Shown in pieces: positions 16,954-25,146 of a stretch of 40,339 nt of DNA. Within the stretch, counting starts at the first letter, position 1. Every line of letters starts with the position of its first letter. Origin of the DNA: Verrucomicrobiales bacterium (GTDB lineage Bacteria > Verrucomicrobiota > Verrucomicrobiia > Limisphaerales > UBA11320); contig JAEUHE010000153.1 in NCBI GenBank assembly GCA_016793885.1, positions 1-40,339 on the forward strand, written 5' to 3'. The notes beneath the pieces are model-generated. The model saw only the letters and a list, made by a program, of their open reading frames with translations. It did no database searches and had not been told where the DNA came from. The translations under genes and the position numbers were made by a program.

Positions 16954-18198
16954 TCAAGGGAGAATGACATGCTCGCTGCTGACTCGAAGTTTAAGCTGAT
17001 TGGTGAGGGAGAGATAGCAGGCGATTGGACGCTCGGCGGGGATTGCTGCGGAAACGACTCCCTTGCCAATGGTTGCGGGGAGGGTCTTCCACTCCCGACC
17101 CTGCCAAGCCCCGGAATCGACGGCGTAGTGGAGTGCTGCTCCGGTCAGTGGGAGCGTGGACCTGACCCGCACGCTGAGAGAATCGCGGGTTTCTCGGACC
17201 GGACCTACCTGGGGCAGGGGGGCGGCGTTTCGGCGAAGGATGTTATCCACAAACTGGTCCACTTCTGGAAACGTCCAGATGTGACCATGAGGCAACTTGA
17301 TCACGACACTCACGGTGCGCAGCGAGCGTCGAACCTTCTGGTAGGACTTCTGGTAACTGTCCAGGGGGTACGCAAAGTCATTAGAACCGTTGAGGAACAG
17401 AATCGGACACTCGGTGCCATCGAGATATTGACCAGGGTCGAACAGACGCAGCCACCGGTCGCGGGACGCTGCGGACTTGCTATCGAGTCGGTTTCGTTTC
17501 CAGACGCTGTTGTCACCCAGGAATCCGCAGCCATAGACAGGTACCGCGACTTTGAGTCGATCATCCAGCCCGGCCACCAGGCAGGTCAGATAGCCGCCCC
17601 AGCTGATCCCGGTGATTCCGATGCGACGCGGGTCGACCTCGGGCAGCGAGGCGAGCAGTGAATGGCCTCGGATGACCGCCGCCACGGCGTGATACGTCCA
17701 CATTTCTCGAGCTTCGTTCTCCTCGAACTCGCGGAACTTTACATCATCATTTTGATCGGGGCCGCCGTCGGCGAGCCTCCCGTTCGGACCGTTGCCGGAC
17801 GTATCCATCGCCAGGGCCACATAGCCACGCTTCGCCCAATACTCGGCCCACTCCTTGAACGCCTTGCCGCCTCCCCCATGAACCAGGAGCATGGCGGGGA
17901 GAGGGCCCTTGCCGGAGGTGGGGCGACCTAGGTAGGCGAAAACCCGGGTTGGCTTTCCCTGAAAAGGCTCGCCGGTGTAATAGACCTCCTGCACCCACTC
18001 GGTTTTCGTCCCTAGCGTGCTCGTGGGTGTTTGACGAAGGCTGCGCAGATCCCATGGACCGGTTCCGTTCCTGGGATTAGCCAAAACGAAGAGGGTTTGA
18101 GCGAGGAGCAGGCACAAGACAAGGATTTGCCGATACGGCCAATGTAGTGGAATCATGCGTGGGAAAAGCTGCCGGATCGACTTCAGTGCGTCCACCAT
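16954..18198 (-). CDS. Exported alpha/beta hydrolase (acetyl-xylan-esterase-like)
   Basis: A 414-residue hydrolase with an N-terminal hydrophobic export segment (ILVLCLLLAQTLFVLA), an oxyanion-region HGGGG, nucleophile elbow GIS199WGG, candidate acid D274 (NGSNDFAYPLD) and catalytic His in LPHGH (304 or 306). The layout resembles dienelactone-hydrolase/AXE1-type esterases seen in polysaccharide-degrading PVC bacteria. Removal of acyl groups from plant or algal glycans is inferred, helped by the sulfatase encoded divergently next door. ATG 18156 (MIPLHWPYRQ) is an alternative start that would shorten the region before the hydrophobic core. Confidence 0.8.
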   Translation of the reverse strand: MVDALKSIRQLFPRMIPLHWPYRQILVLCLLLAQTLFVLANPRNGTGPWDLRSLRQTPTSTLGTKTEWVQEVYYTGEPFQGKPTRVFAYLGRPTSGKGPLPAMLLVHGGGGKAFKEWAEYWAKRGYVALAMDTSGNGPNGRLADGGPDQNDDVKFREFEENEAREMWTYHAVAAVIRGHSLLASLPEVDPRRIGITGISWGGYLTCLVAGLDDRLKVAVPVYGCGFLGDNSVWKRNRLDSKSAASRDRWLRLFDPGQYLDGTECPILFLNGSNDFAYPLDSYQKSYQKVRRSLRTVSVVIKLPHGHIWTFPEVDQFVDNILRRNAAPLPQVGPVRETRDSLSVRVRSTLPLTGAALHYAVDSGAWQGREWKTLPATIGKGVVSAAIPAERPIACYLSLTNQLKLRVSSEHVILP

Positions 18199-18274
18199 GA
18201 AGATGCCACCCCTCGTCGATGACCGTGAAACGGTCCGAGGAGGCTTTTGGCTTTGGTGTCCTGCTCAGAAGCCG

Positions 18275-18361
18275 GTGGCATCGCTGCGCGATGCTGCGTA
18301 TTTTTAACTGTTCCGGGGGTGCGAGCACCCCCGGCTAGATCTCTTCGAACCCTGCGGGTTC
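18275..18361 (-). repeat. Variant copy of the palindromic repeat
   Basis: Starts with the same GTGGCATCGC-TGCGCGATGC hairpin as the other copies, then a 9-bp hairpin CCGGGGGTG/CACCCCCGG (18313-18334), the CTAGATCTCT boundary (compare CTAATCTCT elsewhere), and GAACCC-TGC-GGGTTC (18347-18361). The middle differs from the 224-bp units, so it is a related subfamily. It fills much of the gap between the divergent esterase and sulfatase genes. Confidence 0.75.
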
Positions 18362-18505
18362 TGGACCTGCCGCCAAAGTGAGAAAAGCCGGCGGTGCCCG
18401 CCTTGGGAGGAGGAATCTAAGGCCTCTTGCCAAACTGTGAGGAGGTCACGACATGCGGCGCGAAACGGAATTGATTCCCGGCGGTTCACCCTAGATGCTG
18501 GGCTC

Positions 18506-19972
18506 ATGCGCTACCCAATCCCGAGGAGGTCATCTCCTGCTAGTCCTTGGCTTGTGCTGCTCGTGGGCTTGGCCATCGGCCTTCGTTTTCCGATCCCAGC
18601 CTCTGGCGCTGTTCCGAAGGTTCGGCTGCCCAATATTGTTTTTATTTTGGCGGACGACCTCGGTGGCCGGGACTTGGGTTGCTATGGGAGTCGTTTCCTC
18701 GAGACTCCTCACCTCGATCGACTCGCGTCGCAGGGCCTCCGCTTCACGCGCGCTTATGCGGCGGCCCCGGTCTGTTCGCCCACCCGTGCGGCGCTGCTCA
18801 CGGGCCAGTATCCCGCCCGGCTTCAGATGACCACCTGGCGTGAATCCTCGCAGAACCCGCCGCGCGACCGAAAACTGATTCCGCCTTCCTGCCGCTCCGA
18901 CCTTCCTTTGAATCTGCTTACCTTGGCCGAACTGCTTGGTTCCTCTGGCTACCTCACCGCCCACATCGGGAAGTGGCACTTGGGAGATGCCAGTCACTTT
19001 CCGGAGGCGCAGGGCTTCGATGTTCACCGCGGCGGCAACCATTGGGGAGCCCCCGCTTCCTACTTTTTCCCTTATCGCGGTGCTTTCGATCAAGAAATGC
19101 GCTACATACCTCATCTGGATCTCGGCAAGGAAGGTGAGTATCTGACTGATCGATTGACGGATGAGGCGATTCGCGTCATCGAGAGCGCCAAGGGTCGTCC
19201 CTTCTTTCTGAATCTCTGGCACTATGCTCCCCACACCCCTTTGCAAGCGAAAGCCGCCGACCTCGCTCATTTTCAGAAGAAACTTCCCCCGGATCACGCG
19301 CATCAAAGTCCGGCATACGCGGCGATGGTGAAGAATCTGGATGAAAACATCGGCCGACTACTCCATCGCTTGGACACCTTGGGGCATGGAAGAGACACTC
19401 TCGTGATCTTTACGTCGGACAATGGAGGATACCTGGGGCGCCCCGGGTTGACCGTGACCACGAACTCGCCGCTTCGTTCCGGAAAGGGTTCGCTCTATGA
19501 GGGAGGCGTCAGCGTGCCGCTCATCTGCCGTTGGCCCGGGGTGACTCCCCCCGGAACCGAGTGTGAAGCGCCTGTGATTTCGATGGACTTGTTTGCGACC
19601 CTCTTGGAAGCGGGGCAGGTACCCGTCGAACGAACCCAAGGCCAGGTTGCCGACGGAACCAGCCTGATCCCTCTCTTAAAAGACCCCGCTGCCACCTTTG
19701 CGCGTGGGGCGCTGTTCTGGCATTATCCTCACTACTACAACACCACGACTCCCGTGGGGGCGGTGATGGATCGTGATTGGAAGTTGTTAGAATACTTTGA
19801 GGAGGGTCGTATCGAACTTTACCACCTCGCTCGAGATCCAGGTGAGAGCCGGAACATGGCGGACGTGTTGCCGGAGAAGGCCGATGAGCTTCGGCTTCGA
19901 TTGTCGGACTGGCGGAAGCAGATGAAGGCGCAAATGCCGCAGCCAAATCCCCATCCCGCTGCGTCCCCCTGA
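18506..19972 (+). CDS. Exported sulfatase
   Basis: A ~488-residue type I sulfatase. The signal peptide core is WLVLLVGLAIGL. Metal-binding D50-D51 lie in FILADDLGG, C90 in C-S-P-T-R is the residue converted to formylglycine, and GKWHLG and FTSDNGGY are further active-site segments. These enzymes hydrolyse sulfate esters, often on algal or mucin glycans. I prefer ATG 18506 to the GTG at 18437 because it yields a compact signal peptide. The formylglycine-generating enzyme it needs is not in this window. Divergent from the esterase, consistent with a small glycan-processing cluster, but no glycoside hydrolase is nearby. Confidence 0.92.
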   Translation: MRYPIPRRSSPASPWLVLLVGLAIGLRFPIPASGAVPKVRLPNIVFILADDLGGRDLGCYGSRFLETPHLDRLASQGLRFTRAYAAAPVCSPTRAALLTGQYPARLQMTTWRESSQNPPRDRKLIPPSCRSDLPLNLLTLAELLGSSGYLTAHIGKWHLGDASHFPEAQGFDVHRGGNHWGAPASYFFPYRGAFDQEMRYIPHLDLGKEGEYLTDRLTDEAIRVIESAKGRPFFLNLWHYAPHTPLQAKAADLAHFQKKLPPDHAHQSPAYAAMVKNLDENIGRLLHRLDTLGHGRDTLVIFTSDNGGYLGRPGLTVTTNSPLRSGKGSLYEGGVSVPLICRWPGVTPPGTECEAPVISMDLFATLLEAGQVPVERTQGQVADGTSLIPLLKDPAATFARGALFWHYPHYYNTTTPVGAVMDRDWKLLEYFEEGRIELYHLARDPGESRNMADVLPEKADELRLRLSDWRKQMKAQMPQPNPHPAASP

Positions 19973-19981
19973 AAGCCGGGC

Positions 19982-20344
19982 TCAGTCCTCCGCCCATTGG
20001 TTGGCGATGAGGCTGCACGCTTGAACCACGTTCAGTCCCAGTTGCTCCGCGCGATCGAGCACTTCCTGGGACTCGGTTCCCGGATTCAGCCACAACTCGT
20101 TGCAGCCCTTCGCTGCAATGTCGGCAAGAAGCTTGAGGAGGATGGGAGGAGCGACATAGACGCTGACCAGATCAGGCCGGACGGGAATATCGAGAATGGA
20201 TCGGAAGGCGGGCAAGCCTTCGATGGCTCCTTCCTTGGGGTTGATTGGAAAGACCTGGTAGCCCCGCTTCTGATACGCTCTCACGGCCTTGTTGCCAAAT
20301 TTTTGTCGTTCGTTCGAAGCGCCGATCACAGCTACCGTTTTCAT
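19982..20344 (-). CDS. CoA-binding (YccU-like) Rossmann protein
   Basis: A 120-residue single-domain protein of the CoA-binding_2 type. It opens with KTVAVIGASNERQKFGNKA, a Rossmann nucleotide loop, then YQVFPINPK, an interior AP-PILLKLL segment and the late ELWLNPGTES followed by VVQACSLI. Length and motif order match the family. It binds CoA or acyl-CoA in relatives, but the physiological role is not known. It converges on the sulfatase with a 9-bp gap. Confidence 0.87.
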   Translation of the reverse strand: MKTVAVIGASNERQKFGNKAVRAYQKRGYQVFPINPKEGAIEGLPAFRSILDIPVRPDLVSVYVAPPILLKLLADIAAKGCNELWLNPGTESQEVLDRAEQLGLNVVQACSLIANQWAED

Positions 20345-20410
20345 GGCCTGACCCTACTTCCGAACCAGGCAGGGTGACAGCCTGAATTGTGATTTCCTGG
20401 GGTCTAACGC

Positions 20411-20438
20411 TTGCTCCATCCCAGCGGCCTGCTAGTAT
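20411..20438 (+). promoter_or_regulatory. Candidate sigma70-type promoter
   Basis: TTGCTC (20411-20416) and TAGTAT (20433-20438) with a 16-bp spacer. The -10 box ends 13 bp before the ATG at 20451, so the leader would be only about 6 nt and no ribosome-binding site is visible. The transcript may be close to leaderless. Prediction from consensus only. Confidence 0.4.
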
Positions 20439-20450
20439 TCGTCAGTTCCT

Positions 20451-21767
20451 ATGAAAGCACTTGTGTACCTTCTTGGAGTGTCAGCGATTTTCACCACAGG
20501 TCTTGCCTTTGGCGGTTCTGGCTCTTCTGAGGGCGACGAATACTCTCAGATACTTTTGCGGTATGGGAAGATCCATACGATCGCCGGTCGCGGGCAGGTG
20601 GACAGCAACGGGGGAAACGACTGGCAGGAAAGTTTCGAAGGAGGACCCGCTCGCGAGGCCGAGCTCTCTGAAGCGCACAACGCACAGGCGGATGTGTTTG
20701 GGCGAATCTATATCGTGGACAAGGATTCCCATGCAGTTCGTTGTGTTCTTCCCGATGGTACTATTCATCGCGTGGCTGGCACCAACACCGCTGGCGATGG
20801 AGGCGACGAACCCCAACCTGGAACCGACTGTGCGTTGAGTTCTCCGAACGGGCTTCATGTGTTGCCGGATGGGACCTGCTTCATTTTCGACACGAACAAT
20901 CGTAAGATCCGTCGATTAATGCCGACTGGGCAGATCGAGACCCTCTTCCGGGACCCTGGAGCCTCGCTCGTCGGTCGTGGTCTGTGGGCCGATGCCGAGG
21001 GCACTCTGGTCTACTATGCCAGCGGTTCTGAGGTGCGAGTGTGGACTCCCGAAGCGGGAAGCCGCGTGCTGGCGGACGGATTCAGTGGAGGGCTGGCAAA
21101 TCTGACGGTTGATCCGTCTGGACGACCGGTCGTTGCCGACCGTAGCGCGCACACGGTGTTTCGGATCGAAAGCGATGGATCGAAAGTGCGACTCGCGGGG
21201 AACGGTACCTCAACTGGCGGCGGAGACGGAGAGTTGGCTGTGGAGACTGGTTTAGAGGAGGTCCGTGGTGTGGCGTTTGTTCCCTCGGGGGGCTTCTTTG
21301 TCTGCACTCACCGCGGAAGCGATGTGTGGTTCGTTGATTCCCAGGGGATCGTTCACCTCTTCATCAACGGAGTGCGCAACTCTGATCCTTTAGCGGGAGA
21401 AGGCACAGTCGCCAGCGCATCGGGGGTAAAGCTTTCCGAAGTGCGTGCTATCAATGTCACTCCCGCGGGCGATCTGATCATCACCCAGAGCGATGAGAGC
21501 ACGGTCCGCATTGTGGAAAACCTCTGCCCTTTTGGGGGAGGCTCGCTCAAACTACGCCTGGAGAATGGCGTGCCGAAGGTGGAATGGTCGACGAGTTGGG
21601 ATGGCGTGCGACTGCAGATCAATCCCAGGCTTTCCGAGACCGGCTGGGAAACTGTCGCCGCCAGCGCAGCCGCAGCAAGGTCTTATGAGTGGTTAGGCGG
21701 CTCGACTGGGGGTGTGGGAATAAGCTTTTTTCGGCTGGCGGCTGCAGCTCGGTGGCCCGCTCCCTAG
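20451..21767 (+). CDS. Secreted NHL-like beta-propeller protein
   Basis: 438 residues with a signal peptide (ALVYLLGVSAIFTTGLAFG). The body carries repeated NHL-type blades: I-x-x-VAGT/IAGRG openings, DVFGRIYIVDKDSHAVR, GLHVLPDGTCFIFDTNNRKIRR and DPSGRPVVADRSAHTVFRI. The C-terminal part (about 360-438) resembles the tail of other verrucomicrobial secreted proteins, with W-S-T-S-W and SFFRLAA near the end. Such propellers mostly mediate binding, and no catalytic residues are visible. It ends tail-to-tail with the degenerate HtrA-like gene, both stops sharing CTAG. Confidence 0.75.
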   Translation: MKALVYLLGVSAIFTTGLAFGGSGSSEGDEYSQILLRYGKIHTIAGRGQVDSNGGNDWQESFEGGPAREAELSEAHNAQADVFGRIYIVDKDSHAVRCVLPDGTIHRVAGTNTAGDGGDEPQPGTDCALSSPNGLHVLPDGTCFIFDTNNRKIRRLMPTGQIETLFRDPGASLVGRGLWADAEGTLVYYASGSEVRVWTPEAGSRVLADGFSGGLANLTVDPSGRPVVADRSAHTVFRIESDGSKVRLAGNGTSTGGGDGELAVETGLEEVRGVAFVPSGGFFVCTHRGSDVWFVDSQGIVHLFINGVRNSDPLAGEGTVASASGVKLSEVRAINVTPAGDLIITQSDESTVRIVENLCPFGGGSLKLRLENGVPKVEWSTSWDGVRLQINPRLSETGWETVAASAAAARSYEWLGGSTGGVGISFFRLAAAARWPAP

Positions 21768-22855
21768 GGCTTCTTCTTTCGCCGCTGCCCTGTGTGCTTC
21801 GCCTTAAGTTGGTCGGAAATTCGCCGCGCCACATCGCTGGTCAGGGCATAGGTCGCAACCCGTCCCGCACGAGCGATATTCAATCCTACCGCCTTGCCTT
21901 CCAGATCGAGCAACGGTCCGCCACACATCCAGGGTTTCAGAACGGTGTCATGTTGAATAGCTAACTCGAATCCTTGCGACCGATCGCTTGGGGCGCCGCC
22001 CATGCGGTCAATGCGATCGGTGGAGTCATCCTCATCGCCCTTGGCCCGCATGAGCGAGACCGTGGTTTCAAACTCCTGATTGTCGCGCTGGACCTTCAAA
22101 TCGACCTTCTGACCCTCACGAAACTCGCGCAGCCTCCGCACGAGTTCGGGGCCTTCGTTAACCGGGATCTGATTGACCGCCAGGATCTGGTCGCCTGGTT
22201 TAAGCCCCGCTTGCTGGGCTCCGAGGCCTTCCATCACCGAATCGATTTTGGTCGAGGCACCGTTGCGGGCCAGATGGATTCCTATGAGCGCGCGCGCATG
22301 GCGGATGCGACGAGGCGCCACGCTGACAATGCCGATCGCTTGGGGCGTCTCTGCGGTGCCCGGAGTGACAACCCATTGTCCGACGGCCACGCGTCCAGAT
22401 GCCCATTCCACCGGCTTGAGATGGCGAGCATCCACTTTGACCAGCGCTACGTCGTTCTCGACCTCCGAGCCAAGGATCTCCGCCGCGACCTCCTTGCCGT
22501 TCGACAGCCAAGCCGTCAGTTTTCCGGGATGAAGCTCGCTGGCCTTGGTCAGCACCAAACCACTGGCGTCGACCACCGCGCCCAGCGCAACGGTTTTGCC
22601 GTCGATCTCTAGCTTCACGACCGAATTCCGACGGGCTTGTGAAAGATCGGCGAGCGCGTTCAAGGTTTCCTCTCCACTCTTGTATTGTGCTCTCGGCAAG
22701 CGGTCTGGATCCGAACGCCGTGACTCCTGAGCCGATACCCCGGAGGTGAACAGGCATGCGGCGAACAGGACGACCAGACGAAGGCACTCCACGGTGAACC
22801 GCGAGTGGTCGAGTCGGGAGGTCGAGGGACGGGGAGAGAAGAGAAGCGTCATCAT
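21764..22855 (-). CDS. Degenerate HtrA-like protein with PDZ inserted in the protease fold
   Basis: 363 residues with a signal peptide (LVVLFAACLFTSGVSA). Residues ~75-185 align with the first part of an HtrA protease domain (GAVVDASGLVLTKASEL, ENDVALVKVDA), ~190-270 form a PDZ (QQAGLKPGDQILAVNQ), and ~295-350 return to the protease fold (PWMCGGPLLDLEGKAVGLN). The PDZ is therefore nested inside the trypsin-like domain instead of following it. The His position reads S106 and the nucleophile position C311, while Asp D135 is retained. It is probably not a normal serine protease; a cysteine peptidase, adaptor or regulator are possible. It overlaps the upstream intact homologue by 4 bp (ATGA), implying coupled translation. 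Confidence 0.78.
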   Translation of the reverse strand: MMTLLFSPRPSTSRLDHSRFTVECLRLVVLFAACLFTSGVSAQESRRSDPDRLPRAQYKSGEETLNALADLSQARRNSVVKLEIDGKTVALGAVVDASGLVLTKASELHPGKLTAWLSNGKEVAAEILGSEVENDVALVKVDARHLKPVEWASGRVAVGQWVVTPGTAETPQAIGIVSVAPRRIRHARALIGIHLARNGASTKIDSVMEGLGAQQAGLKPGDQILAVNQIPVNEGPELVRRLREFREGQKVDLKVQRDNQEFETTVSLMRAKGDEDDSTDRIDRMGGAPSDRSQGFELAIQHDTVLKPWMCGGPLLDLEGKAVGLNIARAGRVATYALTSDVARRISDQLKAKHTGQRRKKKP

Positions 22856-23931
22856 CGTTGGTTCCTATCGGCTACTTGAACAGTGATGATCTTGTCGACG
22901 GCGTCCCTTTTGACTTTAAGACGGAGCTCCGATCCTATTTTGGAGTCGCGCACGAGCCGGCGGTAACCCTCCGCTCCTTCGACCTCGGATTCGTTGATGC
23001 TCAGAACGACGTCGCCGACCTGCAGACCCGCCTTAAAGGCTGGTCCACGCTCATCAACCACCTCAATGCGGCAGCCCGGGTTCGCGTCCACTCCCCGAGT
23101 TCCGAGCCAGGGCCGGGGAGCCGAGTCCTCACTTCCCCACGACTCTCCCTTGAGCAGACGTTCCCAGTCCTCGCGGAAGGCGGCAATGGGAACGTGGTAG
23201 TTCTCGGCGGTCGAATTGCGGACGTAGGTATGGATTCCCATGACGCGGCCCTTCATGTCGAGCAGGGGACCGCCGGAGTCTCCGGCGGTGATGGTGCAAT
23301 CGCTTTGGAGCGTTCGGGCATTGCTCCGAATGACCCGGCCAAGCCTTACCACAAGTGAGCGATCCGGATCCCAGCCGCCGGGGTGTCCGAGGGTCAAAGC
23401 CCAGTCGCCCGGTTTGGCTTCCAGGGCGGGGGCTGGTTCTAGGTGCGGCCAGGGTCCCGCGTCGGTAATCCGCATCATCCCGGCATCGAGTTCGTGGTCC
23501 GTGCCAAGGGTCTTGCCTCTGGCTTTTTTCCCATTGGCAAAGATGAAACGGACCTCCCGCCCCGGGCGATCGCCGACATGGGCAGCGCTGAGGACAAGAC
23601 CGTCAGGACTGACGATCACCCCGCTTCCCACCGTGTCACCGATCTGAATTGCCACGACTGCCGGTGTTACTTTGGGGAGCAGCGCCTTGATGTGATCTTC
23701 GATCGCTCGCAAATCGGCGAGAGATTGGGGGGTGGTCTTCGAAAGGGCACTGGGCAACGTCTCACCACTGGTTCGGACAGTGGAGTCCAGGAGCATGGCT
23801 GAAGCGAGGACGGCCGGTGCCATCCGGCGCACTGCCGATAAACCCAGACGAATTGCCGGTGGAAAGATGTCCCAGCTGCCGTTCATGCTGTCACTGTATT
23901 GCAACTCGGTAATGGTGCAATGATCAAACAT
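22852..23931 (-). CDS. HtrA/Deg-like trypsin-PDZ serine protease
   Basis: 359 residues with an intact triad: H118 (LSAAHVGD), D149 (HELDAGMM) and S219 (AGDSGGPLLD), followed by one PDZ domain at about 275-355 (FKAGLQVGDVVLSINE). Members degrade or sense misfolded envelope proteins. The hydrophobic segment MAPAVLASAMLL near residue 37 looks like the export signal, so the true start may be ATG 23886 or later; none has a good ribosome-binding site. It is the upstream member of a two-gene unit with the degenerate homologue, suggesting an active protease and non-catalytic partner working together in the periplasm. Confidence 0.85.
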   Translation of the reverse strand: MFDHCTITELQYSDSMNGSWDIFPPAIRLGLSAVRRMAPAVLASAMLLDSTVRTSGETLPSALSKTTPQSLADLRAIEDHIKALLPKVTPAVVAIQIGDTVGSGVIVSPDGLVLSAAHVGDRPGREVRFIFANGKKARGKTLGTDHELDAGMMRITDAGPWPHLEPAPALEAKPGDWALTLGHPGGWDPDRSLVVRLGRVIRSNARTLQSDCTITAGDSGGPLLDMKGRVMGIHTYVRNSTAENYHVPIAAFREDWERLLKGESWGSEDSAPRPWLGTRGVDANPGCRIEVVDERGPAFKAGLQVGDVVLSINESEVEGAEGYRRLVRDSKIGSELRLKVKRDAVDKIITVQVADRNQR

Positions 23932-23988
23932 GCGGTTTCACTCTTGGGATTGTCCTAATCTACGGTGGCGTTAACCACGTTTCATCTT

Positions 23989-24759
23989 ATGAGGAATAGC
24001 TCCCTTCGACGGCAGGCTGGGTTTACGTTGGTCGATCTGGTCATGGTTCTCTGCATGACCGCCTTGTTGGTGACGGTCTACCTGTTCATCAAGCCACCGC
24101 CGAACCGACGCCACGTCGGTCACACCCGGATTCGCTGCGTTAACAATTTGAAGCAGATTGGACTGGCCTATCGTATCTGGTCGAACGATCACGAGGAGAG
24201 GTTTCCCTGGGAGCTACCTCAGGCAAAGGGGGGCACTGTTCCGAACGCTGGGCAGGTCGGTATGGACTATGGAGAATTGACTCATGCCTTCCTGGCGCTC
24301 TCCAACGAGTTGACAGTCCCAAAAATTCTCGTTTGTCCTGCGGACCAGAAAATAAGGGCGGATGGGTTCGACGTCACTGCTTCGATCCCCTTCGGTGGTC
24401 CTGGCCTCCGTAATTCGTCATCGAATCTAAGCTATTTGGCGGGGTGGGATGCGAATGAAACCCTCCCGCAAACCATTCTTGTCGGTGATCCCAACTTTGT
24501 GGATGCGCTTCCGACCGGAGAGGGCGATGCCGGGGTGAGCGGAAGGGTAAAATCGTTCAGTATCGCTCAAGCAGGGAGGACATCGGTGGTTGAGAAAGGC
24601 GTGAAGTGGAACACCGCCTTGCACAATGGAATGGGGAATCTCGGATTATCGGACGGCAGCGCGCACCAGGTCAGCACGCCTCAGTTGAGCACGATGCTGG
24701 CCTCGGCGGTGACCGCTACCAATCGGCTCAGGGCGCGAGTGGTGGTCCCTCAACCGTGA
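23989..24759 (+). CDS. Type II pseudopilin-like protein with H-X9-DG motif
   Basis: About 256 residues. The N-terminus has a prepilin-type signal: RRQAG then FTLVDLVMVLCMTALLV, with cleavage expected between G and F. The fifth mature residue is D rather than the usual E. After the helix comes CVNNLKQIGLAYRIWSNDH, typical of this PVC family, and near the end H-x9-DG is exact (HNGMGNLGLSDG). Such proteins are exported by type II/IV pilus-like machinery and are highly multiplied in Planctomycetota and Verrucomicrobiota; the individual role is unknown. ATG 23989 is chosen because it puts the signal near the N-terminus; GTG 23965 is an alternative. Confidence 0.8.
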   Translation: MRNSSLRRQAGFTLVDLVMVLCMTALLVTVYLFIKPPPNRRHVGHTRIRCVNNLKQIGLAYRIWSNDHEERFPWELPQAKGGTVPNAGQVGMDYGELTHAFLALSNELTVPKILVCPADQKIRADGFDVTASIPFGGPGLRNSSSNLSYLAGWDANETLPQTILVGDPNFVDALPTGEGDAGVSGRVKSFSIAQAGRTSVVEKGVKWNTALHNGMGNLGLSDGSAHQVSTPQLSTMLASAVTATNRLRARVVVPQP

Positions 24760-24912
24760 GGGAGGTCGGGGTTTGGATCGGGTGGCACACGCATCTGGGG
24801 GTGTTATCTTTGGAAACTGAACGGGAGGTCTACGTGAGGCGTTGACCCACGGTTTCGGGTGCAACAACCGCGCCCCCATCGCAGGGGCGGCTATCCCTCC
24901 AGGCTCCAAGGC

Positions 24913-25134
24913 GTGGCATCGCTGCGCGATGCTCCTGGTTTTGGGGAACGTTTCCGGGGATCTTCGATCGCCCGGCTAATCTTTGTGACCCCACTCCGGG
25001 GTCGGGCGTTCGCCATTACCCTCTGTCGGCGGTCAACCCGGCAGGGTTGCCTGAGATTAGCCGGTGGTCGACGTCTCGCGTCGACCACCGGGTTCGGGTT
25101 CCAAAAACCCCGCACCCCCGCAGGGGCGTGCCAC
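24913..25134 (-). repeat. Full-length solitary copy of the palindromic unit, inverted
   Basis: The unit runs GTGGCATCGC-TGCGCGATGC (hairpin F), GGGGATC, CCGGCTAATCT, a GACCCC/GGGGTC hairpin (D), CAACCC-GGCA-GGGTTG (C), GAGATTAGCCGG, the long GGTGGTCGACG/CGTCGACCACC hairpin (B), a distal GCACCCC/GGGGCGTG hairpin (A) and ends GTGCCAC. Order and outer GTGGCA/TGCCAC ends match the units at 30979-32890 in reverse orientation. It accounts for most of the 387-bp gap between the pseudopilin gene and the heme fusion gene; the rest (24760-24912) shows only another GCCCC/GGGGC hairpin. Confidence 0.9.
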
Positions 25135-25146
25135 CTCCTCCCGCCG

